Below, piece by piece: positions 5,027-7,869 of a stretch of DNA of 7,869 nt. A program made the translations under genes and the position numbers. The stretch's first letter is position 1, and each line of letters begins with the position of its first letter. The notes below the pieces were generated by a model. The model was given only the letters and a program-made list of their open reading frames with translations. It was not told the DNA's origin and did not search any database. Origin of the DNA: Pseudomonadota bacterium (GTDB taxonomy: Bacteria; Myxococcota; UBA9042; PHBI01); assembly GCA_005788935.1 (NCBI GenBank), contig SYAK01000558.1:1-7869 (forward strand). The letters are read 5' to 3'.

Positions 5027-7869
5027 ATGCAGTCTTTCGGCCAGCTCCTCCTCGTCCTGACGTTTGTCGCAGGCTGCGCGACCCTCGTCGTCGCGGTGCT
5101 CGGGGCCACTTCGCGCCGTCCGGGCTGGATGCAGGGAGCCCGCGCGGGGCTCCTCGCGGTCGCCCTGTTGTCGGTCGCGATGGCAGCGGTTTTGACCCAC
5201 GGGTTCCTGACGCACGCATTCGAGAGCCGTTACATATCGCAGTATTCAGACCGCTCGATGCCGCTCGTCTACCTCCTCGCCTCGTTCTGGGGCGGGGAGC
5301 GCGGGGCGCTGCTCTTCTGGGTCGTGTCGCTCGCGGTCTTCTCGAACATCGCGGTGTGGACCAAACGCGACCGCGAGCAGGTCTACATGACCTGGGTCAC
5401 GGCGATCCTGTCGGGCGCCATCCTGTTCTTCCTGATGTTGATGGTGTTTCAGACGTCGCCTTTCGACACGTGGATGGTGAACGCCATCCCGGAGGACGGC
5501 GAGGGGCTGAATCCGCTGCTGCAGAACCCGGTGATGGCCTTTCACCCGCCATCGCTGCTCACGGGCTACATCCTCTTCACGATCCCGTTCGCGTTCGGCA
5601 TGGCGGCCCTCATCACGGGGCGCCTCGACGACACGTGGATCGCCGACACCCGCCGCTGGACCATCGTGTCGTGGACGTTCCTCAGCGTCGGGCTGCTGCT
5701 CGGTTGCCGCTGGGCCTACATGGAGATCGGCTGGGGCTTCTGGTGGATGTGGGACGCCGTCGAGAACGCCGGCCTCATTCCCTGGTTCACCGCCACCGCG
5801 TATCTCCACAGCGTGATGATCCAGGAGCGGCGCGGCATGCTGAAACGCTGGAACGTCGTGCTGCTGGCGCTGACGTTCCTCCTGACCATCTTCGGTACCT
5901 TCCTGACGCGCAGTCAGCTCATCGTCAGCATCCACGCCTTCGCCGACTCCGAGCTCTCGGACTGGTTCCTCGGCTATCTCGTCGTCATCGCGGCCGTGTC
6001 GGGCGTCGTCATCGCGCGTCGCTGGGGGGCGCTGCGCTCGGAGGCCCGCATCGACGCCTTCATGTCGCGCGAGGCGATGTTCGTGCTGAACAACGTCATC
6101 CTCGTCTTCTGCGCCTTCGTGACGCTCTACGGCACGTTGATGGGCAAGATCACCGAGAGTGAGGCTGTTCGCAGCGCGCTCGAGCTCGCAGAGCCCATCG
6201 TCTGGGACGAGGCGAAGTTCAACGAGGTCTTCGTGCCGCTCGGGCTTGGCCTGCTGCTCATCATGGGGATTGGGCCGCTCATCTCGTGGCGGCGCGCAAC
6301 GGCCCGCAACTTCAGGAAGAACTTCGTTTGGCCGCTCGCGTGGGGGAGCCTCGTGACCTTCGTCGGAGCGAGCATCGGCATCGGGCTGACGCTCGCGGAC
6401 ATGGCGCGCGTCTACCAGATGGACCTCGCGGGCGCCTGGCAGGCCTGGCTGCCGACTCTCGAGGTCGCCGACTGGCTCTCCATGCTCGTCTACTGGATGT
6501 CGGCGTTCGTGATGGCCTCGATGACGCGCGAGCTGCACCTCGCGGCGCGGGCCCAGGCGCTACGAGGCCTCGGCGGTTACTTCGGGCGCGGTCTCGTCAT
6601 CGTCTTCCGCAACCCCCGTCGCTACGGCGGCTACGTCGTGCACGCAGGCATCGTCTTCATGTTCGTGGCCTTTACCGGCAAGGCCTTCAAGACCGAGGAG
6701 AAGGACCGGGTCGTCAGCCCGGGCGAGACCCACGTGCTCGGGGATTATGCGCTGACGCTCGTCGACCGCGACCGCCGTTACAGCGCCGAAGACGGCTGCG
6801 TCATCACCGACGCGACGTTTGTCGCGATGCCCCTGCGCACGACCGTCGCGGAGGCGTCGGTCGAGCGCCTGTCGGCGTGGCTGACGGCGCGGGGCGTCGG
6901 GGCCTTTCACGTCACGACCGACTGGGACAGCCCGCGGATGCTCGTGCGCTTCGGGGACGCGGCCGCGCGGCGCCAGCTCGAGCTCGAGGCGTTCCTTGTG
7001 CGGCGGTTCCTGCCGCGCTTCAAGCGGCAGTCCGAGGACCGCACCAGCGGGACCGAGACCTGGGTCTTCGCGGACGACGCCCTGCTGTCGGCCCTGCCGA
7101 TGGCCGGCATGCAGGCCATTCGCGAGGCGCGCGAGCGGTTGACCGGGGCGGTGACCGGGCTCTCGGCCGAGAGCCGGGGCGGCAGCGCGGCCCTGACGCT
7201 CAGGTTCGGGACCGACGCGGCGAGGACCGCCTTCGAGGCCGCCACGCGCGCCGAGCTGCCGCCGTGGGTGCTGTCGGTGGCGGATGACGCCGAGGCCGGT
7301 GCGCTCGCGGTGGTCGACCGTGGGACAGGCCAGGTGCTCGTGCCCGAGTCGCGCTTCTACGCGCGCAAGGGGCAGATGACGACCGAGGTCGCGCTGTCCC
7401 AGGCCGACTTCCTCGTCGACGTCTACCTCTCGGTTCAGTCGGACATGTCGGGCGCGCCGACGGTCAAGGTGTTCGCGGTCATCTTCCCGCTGGTCAACTT
7501 CCTGTGGATCGGCGGCTTCCTGTTGCTCGTCGGCGCGGCCATCTGCCTCGCGCCGCGCTGGGTCGGCAAGACGCTCGCGTCGTTCTTCGGTGTGCGCGGT
7601 GACGGGGCCGAAGAAGGGGGCGCCCCCGTGGTGGGACCGACGTCCGTGACGTCGGTCGCGATCGTGGTGGTCGCGGTGGGCGCGGCGCTGCTGCTGGCGG
7701 GGGAGGCGCGTGCGCACGAGGCGCCGCCGCGGACGGTCGCGCCGCATGGCTTCCCGCAGCCTGGGCCCGACCCGCTGGCCGAGACGCTCGGATCGCTGAC
7801 GTGCGGCTGCCCCTCGTCCACGGCGACGACCCTCGCCGACGCGGCGTGTGCATGTGACGCGGCCCGCTC
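5027..7869 (+). CDS. ccmF: Heme lyase subunit CcmF with duplicated periplasmic insert and CcmH-like C-terminal extension; 3' end beyond window
   Basis: An integral inner-membrane protein that takes heme from CcmE and attaches it to apocytochrome c. The frame runs without a stop from the ATG at 5027 to the window edge (947 whole codons), far beyond the roughly 650 residues of ordinary CcmF. The core is clear: NPVMAFHPPSLL with His173; the WWD motif GWGFWWMWDAVENAG at 235-249; His261 in AYLHSV; GTFLTRS and His303 in SIHAFAD; and YVVHAG with His539 as the probable second transmembrane heme ligand (His491 in E. coli, from memory). Many hydrophobic helices are visible. The late periplasmic domain holds an insert (about 600-757) before the conserved PESRFYARKGQMTTEV (773-788). 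The usual last helix and basic end (about 815-848, CLAPRWVGK) follow. After these come an extra hydrophobic segment (about 874-891) and a cysteine-rich stretch (926-943). The Shine-Dalgarno before 5027 is weak, and the upstream frame offers no other ATG or GTG start back to the ccmE stop. WWD reads DAVEN, where DPVEN is usual. Confidence 0.95.
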   Translation, partial: MQSFGQLLLVLTFVAGCATLVVAVLGATSRRPGWMQGARAGLLAVALLSVAMAAVLTHGFLTHAFESRYISQYSDRSMPLVYLLASFWGGERGALLFWVVSLAVFSNIAVWTKRDREQVYMTWVTAILSGAILFFLMLMVFQTSPFDTWMVNAIPEDGEGLNPLLQNPVMAFHPPSLLTGYILFTIPFAFGMAALITGRLDDTWIADTRRWTIVSWTFLSVGLLLGCRWAYMEIGWGFWWMWDAVENAGLIPWFTATAYLHSVMIQERRGMLKRWNVVLLALTFLLTIFGTFLTRSQLIVSIHAFADSELSDWFLGYLVVIAAVSGVVIARRWGALRSEARIDAFMSREAMFVLNNVILVFCAFVTLYGTLMGKITESEAVRSALELAEPIVWDEAKFNEVFVPLGLGLLLIMGIGPLISWRRATARNFRKNFVWPLAWGSLVTFVGASIGIGLTLADMARVYQMDLAGAWQAWLPTLEVADWLSMLVYWMSAFVMASMTRELHLAARAQALRGLGGYFGRGLVIVFRNPRRYGGYVVHAGIVFMFVAFTGKAFKTEEKDRVVSPGETHVLGDYALTLVDRDRRYSAEDGCVITDATFVAMPLRTTVAEASVERLSAWLTARGVGAFHVTTDWDSPRMLVRFGDAAARRQLELEAFLVRRFLPRFKRQSEDRTSGTETWVFADDALLSALPMAGMQAIREARERLTGAVTGLSAESRGGSAALTLRFGTDAARTAFEAATRAELPPWVLSVADDAEAGALAVVDRGTGQVLVPESRFYARKGQMTTEVALSQADFLVDVYLSVQSDMSGAPTVKVFAVIFPLVNFLWIGGFLLLVGAAICLAPRWVGKTLASFFGVRGDGAEEGGAPVVGPTSVTSVAIVVVAVGAALLLAGEARAHEAPPRTVAPHGFPQPGPDPLAETLGSLTCGCPSSTATTLADAACACDAAR
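6824..7297 (+). other. Extra duplicated domain inserted in the CcmF periplasmic loop
   Basis: Residues about 600-757 of CcmF lie between the beta segment DYALTLVDRDRRY and the conserved VVDRGTGQVLVPESRFY, a place where ordinary CcmF has only a short connection. Two halves look alike. Unit 1 (614-652) runs RLSAWLTARGV...MLVRFGDAAARRQLE. Unit 2 (704-737) runs RLTGAVTG...ALTLRFGTDAARTAFE. Both have the order helix, short strand, strand ending in RFG, then an AAR helix. I recognise no named domain. The similarity was judged by eye. Confidence 0.55.
7616..7656 (+). repeat. Two adjacent inverted repeats in the CcmF to CcmH-like linker
   Basis: GGGGGCGCCCCC (7616-7627) is a perfect 12-bp palindrome. 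It is followed closely by ACCGACGT-CCGTG-ACGTCGGT (7636-7656), an 8-bp stem with a 5-nt loop; the flanking bases G7635 and C7657 add a further pair. Both lie in coding sequence exactly where the ordinary CcmF part ends and the extra hydrophobic segment begins. No T-run follows. Such repeats are easier to get by chance in GC-rich DNA. Confidence 0.5.
7646..7869 (+). other. Additional membrane segment plus CcmH-like cysteine-rich domain fused to CcmF (partial)
   Basis: Residues about 874-896 read VTSVAIVVVAVGAALLLAGE followed by ARAHEA, a hydrophobic helix ending in an AxA-like site. About 30 residues of Pro-rich linker lead to LAETLGSLTCGCP and then LADAACACDAAR, with Cys926, Cys928, Cys941 and Cys943. 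CcmH/CycL/NrfF proteins have an N-terminal LRCxxCQ thiol motif after a signal peptide or anchor, and several deltaproteobacterial-type relatives carry a denser CxCGC...C.C pattern in the same place (from memory). The preceding CcmF end is basic, and therefore probably cytoplasmic, so one further helix would put these cysteines in the periplasm, where CcmH works. The window stops here, so the rest of the domain is unseen. Confidence 0.55.

Noticed and set aside
5246..6538. Minus-strand open frame (430 codons) opposite ccmF
   Set aside because: The translation is His/Asp/Glu/Arg-rich, typical of the complement of hydrophobic membrane codons. The CcmF frame here has conserved histidines and the WWD motif.
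6286..7287. Plus-strand open frame (333 codons) in another frame over ccmF
   Set aside because: The product is Arg/Gly/Ala low complexity, has no start signal and overlaps the continuous CcmF frame.
6560..7747. Minus-strand open frame (395 codons) opposite the 3' part of ccmF
   Set aside because: Antisense to the CcmF periplasmic and C-terminal region, compositionally biased, with no recognisable motif.
5027..7869. A frameshift or assembly error producing the very long CcmF frame
   Set aside because: I checked the frame at several conserved points (His173, His303, residue 346, residue 686, the last CcmF helix, the final cysteines). All are in the same frame, with coherent sequence between. 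An error exactly at the domain junction cannot be excluded without reads.

Overview
The window is uniformly GC-rich, protein-dense DNA (GC content judged by eye, not counted). It carries five genes and no RNA gene, mobile element or CRISPR array that I can see. Three traits fit a high-GC deltaproteobacterial or myxobacterial-type Gram-negative: a large TPR-rich Slt-type lytic transglycosylase, a cytochrome c maturation protein CcmE with a cysteine in place of the usual heme-binding histidine, and a CcmH-like tail with several cysteines. That placement is an inference, because no rRNA or other marker gene is present.

Left part (1-2594, + strand): the 3' portion of a periplasmic soluble lytic murein transglycosylase whose start lies outside the window. 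A 126-bp convergent gap (2595-2720) with a near-perfect palindrome separates it from a small minus-strand coiled-coil protein (2721-3218). That gene has a strong Shine-Dalgarno and a recognisable promoter in the 131-bp divergent gap that follows.

Right part (3350 to the end, + strand): a tightly packed, operon-like run moaA - ccmE - ccmF. MoaA makes the first intermediate of molybdenum cofactor synthesis. CcmE and CcmF belong to System I cytochrome c maturation: CcmE carries heme in the periplasm, and CcmF, an integral membrane heme protein, takes part in heme attachment to apocytochrome. The last two codons of moaA (Gly-Gly, GGAGGT) are also the Shine-Dalgarno of ccmE, so those two genes are physically interlocked.

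The most unusual object is the ccmF reading frame (5027 to the window end, open). It keeps the CcmF core histidines and tryptophan-rich motif. It also carries an extra periplasmic insert of about 150 residues that looks like an internal duplication. After the normal CcmF C-terminus it continues without a stop into another hydrophobic segment and a cysteine-rich stretch resembling the start of a CcmH thiol-redox domain. With the CxxxY-type CcmE, this suggests a variant cytochrome c maturation machine in which the heme-ligation and apocytochrome-thiol functions are fused. No stretch longer than 300 bases lacks a gene.
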